NCBI RefSeq assembly: GCF_003946325.1
Contig: NZ_RHNT01000023.1
Span: forward strand, 1 to 33,136
Length of the DNA stretch: 33,136 nucleotides
Direction of reading: 5' to 3'
DNA from: Companilactobacillus furfuricola
Lineage (GTDB): Bacteria; Bacillota; Bacilli; Lactobacillales; Lactobacillaceae
Part shown: one piece after another, positions 5,798-14,597 of the stretch
Position numbering within the stretch: the stretch's first letter is position 1
Layout of the letters: each line of letters starts with the position of its first letter
Notes under the pieces: generated by a model
The model's input: the letters and a program-made list of their open reading frames with translations, nothing else
The model's database searches: none
What the model was told of the DNA's origin: nothing
Position numbers and translations under genes: made by a program

Positions 5798-8068
5798 TCA
5801 TTCCGAAATCAAATCTTTCAAAGTCTGTCCCGTCCGAGATTCAGGATCTTTCAGACTATCCTCAGGACTACCCTCAAAGCAAACTTGACCGCCATACTTA
5901 CCAGCGTCAGGTCCCATATCAACTAGCCAGTCAGCCTGAGAGATCAATTTCAAATTATGCTCGATCAAAATCAAAGTATTACCTTTATCGACCAAACTTT
6001 CAAACAAGTCGATCAACCTTTGGGTGTCGTTCAAATGTAAGCCAGTCGTAGGTTCATCCAAGAAATAAATACTTCCTGTATGATCCAATTCCATCGCCAA
6101 CTTAACTCGTTGGACTTCACCACCGGACAAAGTCGTCATCGATTGACTCAAATTCAAATATCCGAGTCCCACTTGATGTAGCAAACTAACTTTTTTATAA
6201 ATATTTGGCACGTCTTGGAAAAAGTCGAGTGTGTCGTTGATCGACAGGTTTAACACTTCAGCGATATCCTTGCCGTGATACTTATATTGCAAAGCTTCTT
6301 GACTATAACGTTTTCCGTGACAAAGTTCGCATTCTTGAACAACTGGGTCCATGAAAGCCATCTCCGTGATCATCACACCTTTACCTTTACATCTCGGACA
6401 GGCACCCTTACCGTTATAACTGAATAGCTGAGTCGAAACTCCACCGTTGGCTTTACTAAAAAGCTTTCGCAATGGATTCAATATATTCAAATAAGTGGCT
6501 GGCGTTGAACGGATGTTGATCCCAACGGAATCCTGACTCAGGTCAATGTAGTCTTGATCAGCAACTTGTTGTTTGAATGCATCTACTAAGGTACTCTTCC
6601 CAGAACCAGCTGGACCAGAAACCACCGTCATGACACCTTGTGGTATCTTAGCTGCAACATCGTCCAAGTTGTGAGAAGTCACATGCTCGACCGACAACCA
6701 AGCTGAATGTTTTCTAGGTCGGCGGAAAGTAATTTTCTCTCGCAGCATCTTCCCAGTGATCGTATCTGATTTCAAAAGCTCCGGATAAGTTCCGGTAAAT
6801 GTGACTTGACCACCATTTTTACCGGCTTGGGGGCCCATTTCGACTACGTAATCGGCGGATGAAATGATTGCTGGATTGTGATCGACTAAAACAATCGTAT
6901 TCCCTTGTTCTTTCAATTTCTGTAAAGACTTAGTGATCAACTGAATGTCATGCGGATGAAGGCCTACACTAGGTTCATCTAAAACGTAAACTAAATCAGA
7001 AAGTGAGCTAGTCAAATACTTGGCGATCTTTATCCGTTGAGCTTCCCCGCCGGACAATGTGTCAGTCCCGCGACCGAGTGATAAATAGCCTAAGCCAATA
7101 TCGACTAAAGCTTGGATCTTGCTACGAAGTTCTCGGACCATCGTTTTAGCCTTGGGATCAGAAATACTATCCAAAAACTTCAACACATTCACTAGATCCA
7201 TGTCGCTAACTTCAGCGATATTTTTTCCTTCGATCTTACCGGTCAAAGCCTTTTTATTTAGACGAGTTCCATGACAAACTGGACAAGGCTTACGTGTAAC
7301 AATTTTTGATAAGGCAGCTTCGTGACGACGACCAGAAGCACTATGGATAACTGACCGTAACATCCGCGGAACTAAACCTTCATATTGAGCCGTCCGAGCC
7401 CACTGAGCAGGCGGATTTTTCAACTTTTGACGTGGTGCATGCATGAACATCTCATATTCTTCATCAGAATAGTCCTTGATCTTCTTATCAAGATCAAACA
7501 AACCACTATTACCATACTCTTTCCAGCGCCAAGTCCCTGGCTGAAATCCGGTGAAGGTCATCGCACCTTCATTCAAGGATTTTTCAGGATCGATCAACTG
7601 ACTCTCATCAACATCGTCCACATACCCTAAACCTTGACACTTTGGACACATCCCTTGAGGCAAGTTAAAAGAAAACCACTCCGAATAACCGACCCAAGGT
7701 TGCCCGATCCGCGAAAACATCAATCGCAATACTGAATAGATACCCGTATAAGTAGCCAAAGTGGAACGAGAATTTCGACCGATCGGCTTTTGCTCAACCA
7801 CGATAGCCACCGGCAAATGATCGATCTCACCGACTTCAGGCTGACCATACTTAGGCAAATACTGCTGCGTAAAACTAGGAAAAGTCTCATTCAACTCACG
7901 TCTTGAAACAGCCGCCATAGTATCAAAAACCAAAGAAGACTTACCAGATCCAGACAACCCAGCAAAAACCGTAGTTTGATGCTTAGGAATATCCAAACTA
8001 ACATCCTTAAGATTATTCTCAGAAGCTTTCCGAATGGAAATAGCCCCGTCAGCAAATAAATCAGTCAT
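5798..8068 (-). CDS. Short UvrA-like ABC ATPase (UvrA2/drug-resistance type)
   Basis: Product of 756 aa, much shorter than the roughly 940 aa of housekeeping UvrA. It has two ABC ATPase halves: Walker A GLSGSGKSS at 37-45 and GPAGSGKST in the second half, with signatures LSGGEAQR and LSGGEVQR. Zinc-finger cysteine pairs are visible (CPKC, CPVC, CPRC, CELC). The short region after the first Walker A fits UvrA paralogues that lack the UvrB-binding domain. Such paralogues are linked to drug tolerance or DNA protection (DrrC type) rather than classical excision repair. The ATG at 8068 is chosen because AAGGAGG lies just upstream; a 17-codon upstream extension is possible but unsupported. It lies 83 nt downstream of the bacteriocin ABC gene, in the same direction. 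Confidence 0.85.
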   Translation of the reverse strand: MTDLFADGAISIRKASENNLKDVSLDIPKHQTTVFAGLSGSGKSSLVFDTMAAVSRRELNETFPSFTQQYLPKYGQPEVGEIDHLPVAIVVEQKPIGRNSRSTLATYTGIYSVLRLMFSRIGQPWVGYSEWFSFNLPQGMCPKCQGLGYVDDVDESQLIDPEKSLNEGAMTFTGFQPGTWRWKEYGNSGLFDLDKKIKDYSDEEYEMFMHAPRQKLKNPPAQWARTAQYEGLVPRMLRSVIHSASGRRHEAALSKIVTRKPCPVCHGTRLNKKALTGKIEGKNIAEVSDMDLVNVLKFLDSISDPKAKTMVRELRSKIQALVDIGLGYLSLGRGTDTLSGGEAQRIKIAKYLTSSLSDLVYVLDEPSVGLHPHDIQLITKSLQKLKEQGNTIVLVDHNPAIISSADYVVEMGPQAGKNGGQVTFTGTYPELLKSDTITGKMLREKITFRRPRKHSAWLSVEHVTSHNLDDVAAKIPQGVMTVVSGPAGSGKSTLVDAFKQQVADQDYIDLSQDSVGINIRSTPATYLNILNPLRKLFSKANGGVSTQLFSYNGKGACPRCKGKGVMITEMAFMDPVVQECELCHGKRYSQEALQYKYHGKDIAEVLNLSINDTLDFFQDVPNIYKKVSLLHQVGLGYLNLSQSMTTLSGGEVQRVKLAMELDHTGSIYFLDEPTTGLHLNDTQRLIDLFESLVDKGNTLILIEHNLKLISQADWLVDMGPDAGKYGGQVCFEGSPEDSLKDPESRTGQTLKDLISE

Positions 8069-8151
8069 ATGATCCTCCTTCAATTGAACACTTGATACGT
8101 AAATGGTACACCAGAACAAATTGAAGTACTAATTTCTAACTAATCATGATT

Positions 8152-8819
8152 TTAATAATTATTCAAATCCTTAATGTCGTAAGAAACGTCACTTCTAGAA
8201 ATTACATACGGATCATGAGTGACAATTACAATGGTCTTTCCATTATTTCTTAACTCTTCAAAAATATTCATAGTGTCGATTTTATTCTTTTCATCTAGTG
8301 ATCCAGTTGGTTCATCTGCTAGTATTAATTGACTTTCTTTTAACAATGCCTTTGCGATTGCAATTCTTTGCTGTTCACCACCTGAAAGATTATAAACGTA
8401 TTCTTTCAATATATCCCTAGTTAGACCGACTTTTGCAAGTGTTTTGACCATTTTTTCTATTTTCACGTTCTTGGACATATTTTTCGAAATAGAATCAACA
8501 CTCATTACTAAATTTAAATTTTGAAACACAGTATTCTCATCAATTAATCCATATTTTTGAAATATGAATGACATTTTATTTTATAAATATCAAGAAGTTC
8601 TCTTCTCTTAATTTTTTTCGTATCTTTTCCAAACAGAGTATATCGACCATTTTGATAATTCTCGATCATTCCAATAATATTGAGCAATGTCGTCTTACCG
8701 CTCCCACTGTCACCATATAGTGAAGTGATTTTTCGATTTTCGATTTGAAAGGTTAAATTTTTTAAAATGATTTTTTTCTTATATCTTTTAGTTAGATTTT
8801 CAATTTCGACAATGTTCAT
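8152..8819 (-). pseudogene. Bacteriocin-type ABC transporter ATPase, frameshifted (lactococcin 972 group)
   Basis: The two halves of one ABC ATPase lie in different frames. The first (8819 to about 8544) has the Walker A motif GDSGSGKTT and ends shortly after a RRELLDIYK segment. The second (about 8574-8152) starts at MSFIFQKYGL and holds LSGGEQQR, LILADEPTGSLD and the VTHD switch. Adding one A in the A4 run at 8579-8582 joins them as YKNKMSFIFQKYG, the expected Q-loop context. The ATG at 8819 has GAGGTG upstream and lies four bases after the stop of the membrane-protein gene. The intact family works with a membrane partner to export the peptide or protect the producer. The damage is probably inactivating, unless it is a sequence error or recoding. 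Confidence 0.8.
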
Positions 8820-8823
8820 CAAT

Positions 8824-10842
8824 CTACACCTCATTAAATAATTCTTTTTTGATTTTTTTGTCTTGAATAGCTAGTAATACAATTAATGAAAGCTGACTAA
8901 TCACTAAAATTGTTAGAGTTGGTATAAAAATAGAAACATCTAAGATTTTTCGCAAAAAGAATAAGATTATGACTGTCTCGATTAACGGTGCAATTAATAT
9001 CACACCATACGTTTTCCACCAACTATAGCCATTGATCCTTTTTACGGAATATTTTCTTTTTCGAGATTTAAAAAGCAAATAAAAGCTCACTAATCCCGAT
9101 AATCCAATCAAAAGAATTGCGAAAGTAAGTTCAAATATGTATTCAAGCATGCTTCCAATGATTATTTTTCTTTGGAGTGAATTAGCTTTCGACAGCCTAA
9201 CTAAACTTGCATTCTCATTCGCTAATCCCACTTTTTGGAATTCCTTTTTCATTTCGATCGAGAGATTTATTAAACTTTTACCATTTAACGGAATAGTCTC
9301 ATTGCTATCGATCCCACCCCCATTAGATGCAAGTGATAAACCAGAAAATTCATTCTTATCGTAATTATTTTTACCAATAATCATGATTATTGGATCAACA
9401 TATGACCTTGCTTGATTCATATTGTCTTTTATTTTTTGAAATCTCTTTATATAGAATATTTTGTAATTAGTAGATACTTTCCACCTACGTAAAAACTCTG
9501 TTGTTTGGCTTCGCAACTTTTCGGGAAACAGTATATACGTCTCACCATCTCCAGGACGAGGAATTTTTCGATTACCACCATCAATTAAACGATTCATCTT
9601 CGCCCAATTAGTATTGCCTACTAGCAAAGTGTAACCATTCGAATCACCGGGTGGTTCTTCAACAAAACCGATACCACCAAATTTTTCGGTAACTTTTAAT
9701 GAATCTATTTCTTCTCGATTCATTTCCAAACTATTAAGTTCATCTGAAGTTTGCTGACCTATATACCTTGGAAAAAGAACTGCATGGTTATTGTTATATA
9801 CATTATTTGAATCATCCAATCGTAATGCTTCTATAGAATTCTTTACAAATGGTGACATCATTGATACAAAGATAATTACTGCTATCACTTTTGTTACCCA
9901 CAATAAGTAGCCACCCATGGTAATCATCCTGTTGAAATCGATTTTAAATGATAAACTACATATCAATTTTATATTCATTAATACGATCAGGTAAAACAAT
10001 CCTGCTAACAATAAAATAATGAGCATCATTGTCCAATCAATTTTTTTTGCTAAAAATATCGTAGAAAAAAATATTGAAAAAAACGTACAATAAACAATTT
10101 CATTTTTGAAAGATTGATTAATAATTCTGAACACTGAATATCCCAGTGTTCTCATAATTAAAATACTTTTAGTTGATTTAATAACCCAATAAACTATGGC
10201 AATAGCCAAGAAAATCATTATCACAACTACCAATTGATTGAATTTACTCAATGATTTTAAATTAGGATTTGGCAATTTATAATTGGGTACAAAATCTTTT
10301 GTTGAAATTTTTGTGTTCATGTCTTTATTAATTTGCATCTGTAAATCTTGGATAATTTTTTGAACCTTATTGCTATCGGTCGTGTCTAGTAGTATAAGTC
10401 CATTTCTGCTATTAGGCACCGGAACATTATTATATAAATTAAATTGGAATGTATCTGAAAAATTTTGACTAACAGCCTTTCCTTTATCATATTTAGGTGT
10501 TGCTCCATAAATATTGAAAACATGAGAACCAGAGTTGAACGAGTAATCATTTATTTGATTGATATCCCTATCTTTAGATGCTCCTGTAAATATGTAATTT
10601 CGGAAAACAATATTGATTTTATTTTGTTCAGAAACTTTTTTAACAGACTGTGAAATATCACTGGAACTGATTCCTCTTCTACTATTTACCGACAACTTAT
10701 TAAACTCAACCGGGGTAAAAAATTCGTTGACATAATACCTTTGTTCAATCCTATTATTTAACGTAATTTCTTGATAAAAAAAGGCGGATACTATAGTACC
10801 CACCATAAAAACTAGCAAAATTAATTTTTTTGATAATTTCAT
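8824..10842 (-). CDS. Bacteriocin-associated integral membrane protein (putative immunity/export)
   Basis: Product of 672 aa with one N-terminal membrane segment, a large outside domain of about 180 residues, four membrane segments near the middle, a second outside domain of about 210 residues, and three C-terminal segments. The layout resembles FtsX-like permeases and the large membrane protein (DUF1430-type) that accompanies lactococcin-972-like bacteriocins. Position supports this: the bacteriocin gene is immediately upstream (17-20 nt) and the ABC ATPase immediately downstream (4-nt gap). The frame is open throughout, unlike both neighbours. In the known systems this protein and the ATPase are thought to confer immunity or export; with a broken ATPase its function here is doubtful. 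Confidence 0.8.
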   Translation of the reverse strand: MKLSKKLILLVFMVGTIVSAFFYQEITLNNRIEQRYYVNEFFTPVEFNKLSVNSRRGISSSDISQSVKKVSEQNKINIVFRNYIFTGASKDRDINQINDYSFNSGSHVFNIYGATPKYDKGKAVSQNFSDTFQFNLYNNVPVPNSRNGLILLDTTDSNKVQKIIQDLQMQINKDMNTKISTKDFVPNYKLPNPNLKSLSKFNQLVVVIMIFLAIAIVYWVIKSTKSILIMRTLGYSVFRIINQSFKNEIVYCTFFSIFFSTIFLAKKIDWTMMLIILLLAGLFYLIVLMNIKLICSLSFKIDFNRMITMGGYLLWVTKVIAVIIFVSMMSPFVKNSIEALRLDDSNNVYNNNHAVLFPRYIGQQTSDELNSLEMNREEIDSLKVTEKFGGIGFVEEPPGDSNGYTLLVGNTNWAKMNRLIDGGNRKIPRPGDGETYILFPEKLRSQTTEFLRRWKVSTNYKIFYIKRFQKIKDNMNQARSYVDPIIMIIGKNNYDKNEFSGLSLASNGGGIDSNETIPLNGKSLINLSIEMKKEFQKVGLANENASLVRLSKANSLQRKIIIGSMLEYIFELTFAILLIGLSGLVSFYLLFKSRKRKYSVKRINGYSWWKTYGVILIAPLIETVIILFFLRKILDVSIFIPTLTILVISQLSLIVLLAIQDKKIKKELFNEV

Positions 10843-10858
10843 ATCTAATGATCACCCA

Positions 10859-11311
10859 TCACCTAGTTAAGCGAATAACCAGCTGTCGCTCTTTCACTGG
10901 ATTTCCCATAAATAGTTGCTGTTGCTGTTTGGCCCGCATGAGCATAACCGTATTTATTTTTGCTACCATGCTAGCCCTAGCAGTTGAGTTCCCATATTGA
11001 TAATAAACACGAGCCCATGAGCCCTTTGTTCCCCATGCAGCCTGAGTTGGATATGTATAAGTCCCACAAACAAATCGTCCACCATAGAAGTTAATAACAC
11101 CTCTTAGGAAATCATTATTTGCTTCACCAATTTTATTTTTAGATACAATTTTTTCAATTATATTACCTCCATCGTCTAAAACTACATCCATAGTCTTTGG
11201 AGTATTCTCGTCAAAAGATATTGATGCTGCATGCACATCATTAGCAAATCCACCTAAGTATATTGATATTGATAGAACAGCAAGTAAAGATAAAAAAAAT
11301 ATCTTTTTCAT
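10859..11311 (-). pseudogene. Lactococcin-972-like bacteriocin precursor, frameshifted
   Basis: The ORF starts with a Sec signal peptide (MKKIFFLSLLAVLSISIY, likely cleavage after DVHA) and has a spacer, then GGRFVCGTY and WARVYYQYGNSTARASMV, which match the style of lactococcin 972. After this the frame turns into an unlikely QQQQ-rich tail. Adding one A to the A5 run at 10957-10961 restores KNKYGYAHAGQTATATIYGK and SSERATAGYSLN, ending at a TAG at 10863-10865. That is exactly the kind of C-terminus this family has, with about 149 aa in total. The family binds lipid II and blocks septum formation in relatives. TAGGAG precedes the ATG. It is the first gene of the operon with the membrane protein and the ABC ATPase. 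Confidence 0.78.
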
Positions 11312-11900
11312 ATTTTAATCTCCTAATTAATTTTTGCACTAAAAATAGCACATAAAAAATATATCTAATATGAGGAAACAAAACCATTCTTTTTTTTTAA
11401 TGTTATGGCACTTTGATTAATTGAAGTGTATCATCATCTAGTTTTCAAATATTAATTACAAATTATCTAATGTGAAATAAATTATAAAATATTACATTAT
11501 CCATTTATCATCCTAATTTTAATGTAAAACAAGACGTTTATTTGATAATTAATAAATACCAGAACATATCTACAAATTAGACAATAATTAATATTTAAAC
11601 AGTAATAATCAAAATAAAAAAATAAATTACAATTGCTCAAATTAATGAAACTAAATAAATCGTAGTTTAACTGGACATTTCATACAAATCGTACATTCAA
11701 GATGATATTTTATTCAATAATTGATAATTCATTGAAATATAAGCTATTATAATTTCCACCTGAATCTTTCACTTTCAATATTTTATTTTACAGTTCAAAA
11801 TATAAAATCAATTGATGCATTAAACAACTATAACGGTATTTAAAAACAAAAATTAGAACATTATGCACTTATTTCCACTAGCTAAAACGAAAATAACCTT

Positions 11901-11970
11901 ACTTGTGTACTACGTTGAGATTTAGTGCAAGAAATTAAATCTCTATCATCACGAAGTACTACTCACAAGT
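11901..11970. repeat. 70-nt nested inverted repeat
   Basis: The outer arms ACTTGTG and CACAAGT and the inner arms GAGATTTA and TAAATCTC enclose an 11-nt loop; short pairings (ACG/CGT, TACT/AGTA) lie between the arms. There is no T tract next to it. It could be an operator pair, an RNA structure or the relic of a small mobile element. Confidence 0.5.
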
Positions 11971-12075
11971 TGGACTAGAAAACTATGTAACTCATTTACA
12001 AATTAGACAAAATATTTTTAATACTGATAACATCCAAATTGAAGTTCTTTACTAGATTATTTATAGTTATGATCC

Positions 12076-12110
12076 ATAAAAAAGACCAACGCAAATTGGT
12101 TACGTCGGTC
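12076..12110 (-). terminator. Terminator downstream of the secreted-protein operon
   Basis: On the minus strand GACCGACG pairs with CGTTGGTC (one G-U pair) and is followed by six T. It lies about 180 nt after the stop codon of the 179-aa gene. Confidence 0.65.
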
Positions 12111-12287
12111 CCAAATCATATATAGCTAGCTAGCAACTACAGTATACAAATTTTTTTCGTAATGGCTAGTAGCTTATTTAATGCACCCTATTATTAGGTT
12201 TATTTCATATAAAAAGCTTCTAAAGTTTTTAACTTCAAAAGCACAATATTAATATTTATGAGTCAATACAACTACTACAGGTCACTA

Positions 12288-12827
12288 TTACTTTACATAA
12301 ATATTTTGACCGGAATAATCATCCCCTGATTTTACTGTCTGTCCACCATATGTAAACCATGTACTTGTTTTTACACTATGGTAGCCTTTTCCAACGTTGA
12401 ATGATTTCATAAAATCTATAACATTATTGCCATCGGAAGACCTACTCTCTTCCCACAAATGAGTACCGTCTATATACAAACCAGATTGAATTGAAAAGCT
12501 TGCATCTGCAGATAGTTTTAATTCTACAGCGACAACCCCATTACCCATTTTGTAAAAATTATACTTTCCAGAGATAAAGTTTACGTTACTTGTTAATGAA
12601 AAAGGCGCAATGCCATTTGTATTTGAATTATTCAAAGATACAGATACTTGTTTAGAATTTATCAAAACACCTTTTTGAACATACGCACTAACAGCCTCAG
12701 GACCATTAGCTTCAGAAATCGGTGTGATTGCAGCTTTTGATTCACCCATTGTATTTAAAAAAATTCCAATAAGAATTGTTGTTATCATTATGGGTAAAAC
12801 AAGAAGTGATTTGCTAATTTTCTTCAT
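12288..12827 (-). CDS. Secreted protein of unknown function, 179 aa
   Basis: The N-terminus (residues 1-32) is a clear Sec signal: KKISKS, a hydrophobic core and a likely cleavage after ESKA. The mature part is rich in Ser, Asn and Gly. Its C-terminal half (about 85-179) alternates short beta-like segments, with FYKMGNGVVAVELKLS, IQSGLYIDGTHLW, YHSVKTSTWFTYGG and a final SGQNIYVK. This suggests a small beta-sandwich domain. I do not recognise the family. There is no LPXTG motif or membrane anchor, so it is probably released or held by charge. It starts 16 nt after the SLAP-like gene, with GGGGAAC as a ribosome site, and so is co-transcribed with it. Confidence 0.8.
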   Translation of the reverse strand: MKKISKSLLVLPIMITTILIGIFLNTMGESKAAITPISEANGPEAVSAYVQKGVLINSKQVSVSLNNSNTNGIAPFSLTSNVNFISGKYNFYKMGNGVVAVELKLSADASFSIQSGLYIDGTHLWEESRSSDGNNVIDFMKSFNVGKGYHSVKTSTWFTYGGQTVKSGDDYSGQNIYVK

Positions 12828-12843
12828 TTTTTAGTTCCCCGTT

Positions 12844-13182
12844 CTAATCAATATTGACATATGTTGTAGAAACATCTTTTTCATTCACAAATTCGTTCGT
12901 TGATACTCTAAAGAATACTTCTCCATCAGATAATCGTATTCTTGCATAATCTGTGTACCACAATGTATTAGTTCCAAGCTTTAGTGTTTCTGACATCCTT
13001 CCGTTCTCATCATACAATTTTGCTCCCTCAAAATTCGTAACCGCGACAGGATAATCCGTTTGTACAGTAGAATATCCTGTGCTGGGGTCATTGAACACTG
13101 CGGCATCAGCAGTATTTGAATAGCATACACCCACAATTCCCATGAAAAAGAAAGCAATTAGCCCCATTATATATTTCCTCAT
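12844..13182 (-). CDS. Secreted SLAP-domain-like protein, 112 aa
   Basis: The signal peptide at residues 1-28 (MRKYIMGLIAFFFMGIVGV, cleavage probably after ADA) is followed by one compact domain of about 80 residues. The pattern LKLGTNTLWYTDYARIR..DGEVFFRVSTNEFVNEKDV matches the general style of SLAP domains, which bind lactobacilli surface proteins to cell-wall polymers; this assignment is by eye only. I choose the ATG at 13182 because GGAGGG lies seven bases upstream. A Met five codons earlier would fall inside that ribosome site. It is the first gene of a two-gene secreted-protein operon. Confidence 0.75.
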   Translation of the reverse strand: MRKYIMGLIAFFFMGIVGVCYSNTADAAVFNDPSTGYSTVQTDYPVAVTNFEGAKLYDENGRMSETLKLGTNTLWYTDYARIRLSDGEVFFRVSTNEFVNEKDVSTTYVNID

Positions 13183-13215
13183 ATAAAATCCCTCCATAAT
13201 TTTAATTATGTGATA

Positions 13216-13244
13216 ATGTTAACACTCAATATTTTGTAATTCAA
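13216..13244 (-). promoter_or_regulatory. Promoter of the secreted-protein operon
   Basis: TTGAAT (13239-13244) and TAACAT (13216-13221) lie 17 nt apart on the minus strand, about 35 nt before the ATG at 13182. Confidence 0.55.
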
Positions 13245-13384
13245 TAATCTATTTTTTGATCGTTAATTCATAGGTTGCTTTCAATACAAGATTACGTACT
13301 GACTTAAGCCAATTTACAATTTATTAAAAAAACGAAATATCATGGTTCAATAGCAAAGAATAACTTAGACTATGTGCTACATTC

Positions 13385-13413
13385 GAATCCATCTTTTAAC
13401 AAAATATGGATTC
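13385..13413. repeat. Small perfect inverted repeat
   Basis: GAATCCAT and ATGGATTC are separated by 13 nt. The stretch 13245-13600 is otherwise AT-rich and shows no coding region. Confidence 0.4.
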
Positions 13414-13606
13414 AATCACTCAATACTGAATGCCCCATACAAAAATTGGTTAAAAATAAAACCGACAATCCTAAAATCTAAAAACACAAATTGATCATTC
13501 TAGTTGTGTATTCTGTTTAGGAGCTAAGGTATAGCAGACAATGATAACAATCAACCAACAATACGCCCACTTCATAAAGAATAATTTTTGTAGAAACCTA
13601 GATTTT

Positions 13607-13695
13607 GCGGGATGGTGTAGGGCATGCGATTGTCAGTCATGAAATTCTTAACGACGAAGGAGCTTAGAACAAGAATCGTATTTGAGATGTCCGGC
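13607..13695 (-). repeat. Long intergenic hairpin element, copy B (3' half only)
   Basis: On the minus strand it reads GGACATCTCAAATACGA, then CTAAGCTCCTTCGTCG, GAATTTCATGACTGACA and a CACCATCCC arm. This is the same order as the right half of the element at 22140-22306. The left half is absent and the sequence passes directly into the truncated group II intron. A deletion that joined the intron to the element would explain this. Confidence 0.65.
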
Positions 13696-13699
13696 GAAT

Positions 13700-13826
13700 C
13701 GTAAGCGTGTTGCTTTAGTCTTCCAGACCTATCTTCTTCAGATGGTAAGCTTCTTCTGTCTTCTGCGATTGTCGCACTGTCTTCACTTCCAATATCCATA
13801 AGAATTATTAATGTTCGATACTTCAT
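13700..13826 (-). pseudogene. N-terminal remnant of group II intron reverse transcriptase
   Basis: The reading frame starting MKYRTLIILMDIGSEDS and continuing to RSGRLKQHAYD lies where the intron-encoded protein of a group IIC intron begins. After about 42 residues it runs into the hairpin element and then stops. The reverse transcriptase, maturase and DNA-binding parts are all lost. The coding assignment rests on its position within the intron and on resemblance by memory to intron protein starts. Confidence 0.65.
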
Positions 13827-14207
13827 CTTTCGACTCCTATGACCTCGGCTGACTTCTGTATTATTCAGCTAGACATCACTGCAGAGTTTGCTTGTAGGAT
13901 ACATTCCGTTTCCTTGCCAAGCGTGTGATACAGACCTCCCCGGGTAAGAACGCTAACCTACGTATCACGTATCTGCCGACTTTACTGGAACTACCTTTGA
14001 GTAGTGTTGGACTTCATCTTGTTGTGCAGACTTATCAGATACTTTCAGCCTTATAGTCGATTCTCTTGTTCATCAAAACAGTACTTTGCCTTAGACTTCC
14101 TTCTGATTCCACCTTGCGGTAAACACCATTGTCGTCAGCTAGTGATTCTGACTACTACGCCTCAGAGTGGACTTTCACCACCAAGTTAGCGCCCATGCCG
14201 GGTGCAC
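13700..14207 (-). mobile_element. Truncated group IIC intron (5' part)
   Basis: The minus strand from 14207 begins GTGCACCCGGCATGGGCG and has the class C ribozyme landmarks I recall from the Oceanobacillus intron: GGTGAAAGTCCAC, AAGGTGGAATC.GAAGGAAGTC, TGCACAACAAGATGAAGTCC and TTCTTACCCGGGGAGGTCTG. It is followed by the beginning of an intron-encoded protein. No domain V or VI and no 3' end are present. The sequence breaks off near 13700 into half of a hairpin element. The 5' end lies right behind the hairpin and T tract of the 44-aa gene's terminator, the preferred insertion site of group IIC introns. Confidence 0.85.
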
Positions 14208-14210
14208 CAA

Positions 14211-14248
14211 AAAAAAAAGAGCAAACCGAAAAATCCGGTTTGCTCTTA
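14211..14248 (-). terminator. Terminator of the 44-aa gene; target of the group IIC intron
   Basis: On the minus strand AGAGCAAACCG pairs with CGGTTTGCTCT around a loop rich in T, followed by about ten T and then the first bases of the intron. Confidence 0.85.
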
Positions 14249-14270
14249 TATAATTATCTGCAAAAATTAA

Positions 14271-14405
14271 TTATTTAGCAGCTTTTTCATCGCGACTCTT
14301 TAAAAACTCAATAACCTTTTGTGTTTGTGCCTTACGACTGTCTGTGTTTGCGGCATTAACGGGACGGCGGTGACCTGTCATACCTTTATGTGTATTTTGT
14401 GACAT
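14271..14405 (-). CDS. Conserved-looking small basic protein, 44 aa
   Basis: An ORF of 44 codons starting MSQNTHKGMTGHRRPVNA and ending KSRDEKAAK. It has a strong ribosome site (GGGAGGAGGG) and a consensus promoter upstream, and its own terminator 22 nt after the stop. The peptide is rich in Lys, Arg, His, Asn and Gln, has no hydrophobic segment and is probably cytosolic, possibly nucleic-acid binding. I do not recognise a family. The complete set of expression signals is the main reason to accept it. It has no operon partner. Confidence 0.75.
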   Translation of the reverse strand: MSQNTHKGMTGHRRPVNAANTDSRKAQTQKVIEFLKSRDEKAAK

Positions 14406-14453
14406 CTGAAATCCCTCCTCCCTTTCTTTAAATTTCTTAATATCAACCATACC

Positions 14454-14482
14454 ATTATAAATGGATAGCCAAGATTATTCAA
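14454..14482 (-). promoter_or_regulatory. Promoter of the 44-aa gene
   Basis: TTGAAT (14477-14482) and a perfect TATAAT (14454-14459) are separated by 17 nt on the minus strand. Confidence 0.75.
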
Positions 14483-14597
14483 CATATTTTTTAAGCAAAA
14501 CATCTTGAAAACGTATCAATCGATTTAAAATTAATACAACTCACACATTTTAGCATAAATACAAAGTGAGCTAAATGGTTCTTAAGAGTTTTATAGA

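Larger units (their letters stand above)
11312..12287. other. Long AT-rich intergenic region
   Basis: Nearly 1 kb with no credible coding region. It holds the bacteriocin promoter region near 11330-11400, a nested imperfect inverted repeat at 11901-11970 (ACTTGTG..CACAAGT outside, GAGATTTA/TAAATCTC inside), two exact copies of TACAAATTAGACAA (11571-11584 and 11997-12010), and a minus-strand terminator at 12076-12110. Its base composition is far more AT-rich than that of the flanking genes. Confidence 0.6.

Noticed and set aside
8544-8600. Programmed -1 frameshifting in the ABC gene
   Set aside because: The A4 runs do not form a classical X XXY YYZ slippery heptamer in the right frame, and I see no clear downstream stimulatory stem. 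Mutation or sequence error is simpler.
13572-13826. An 84-codon ORF as a real protein
   Set aside because: Its first half is the start of the intron reverse transcriptase and its second half is hairpin-element DNA, so it is a chance fusion.
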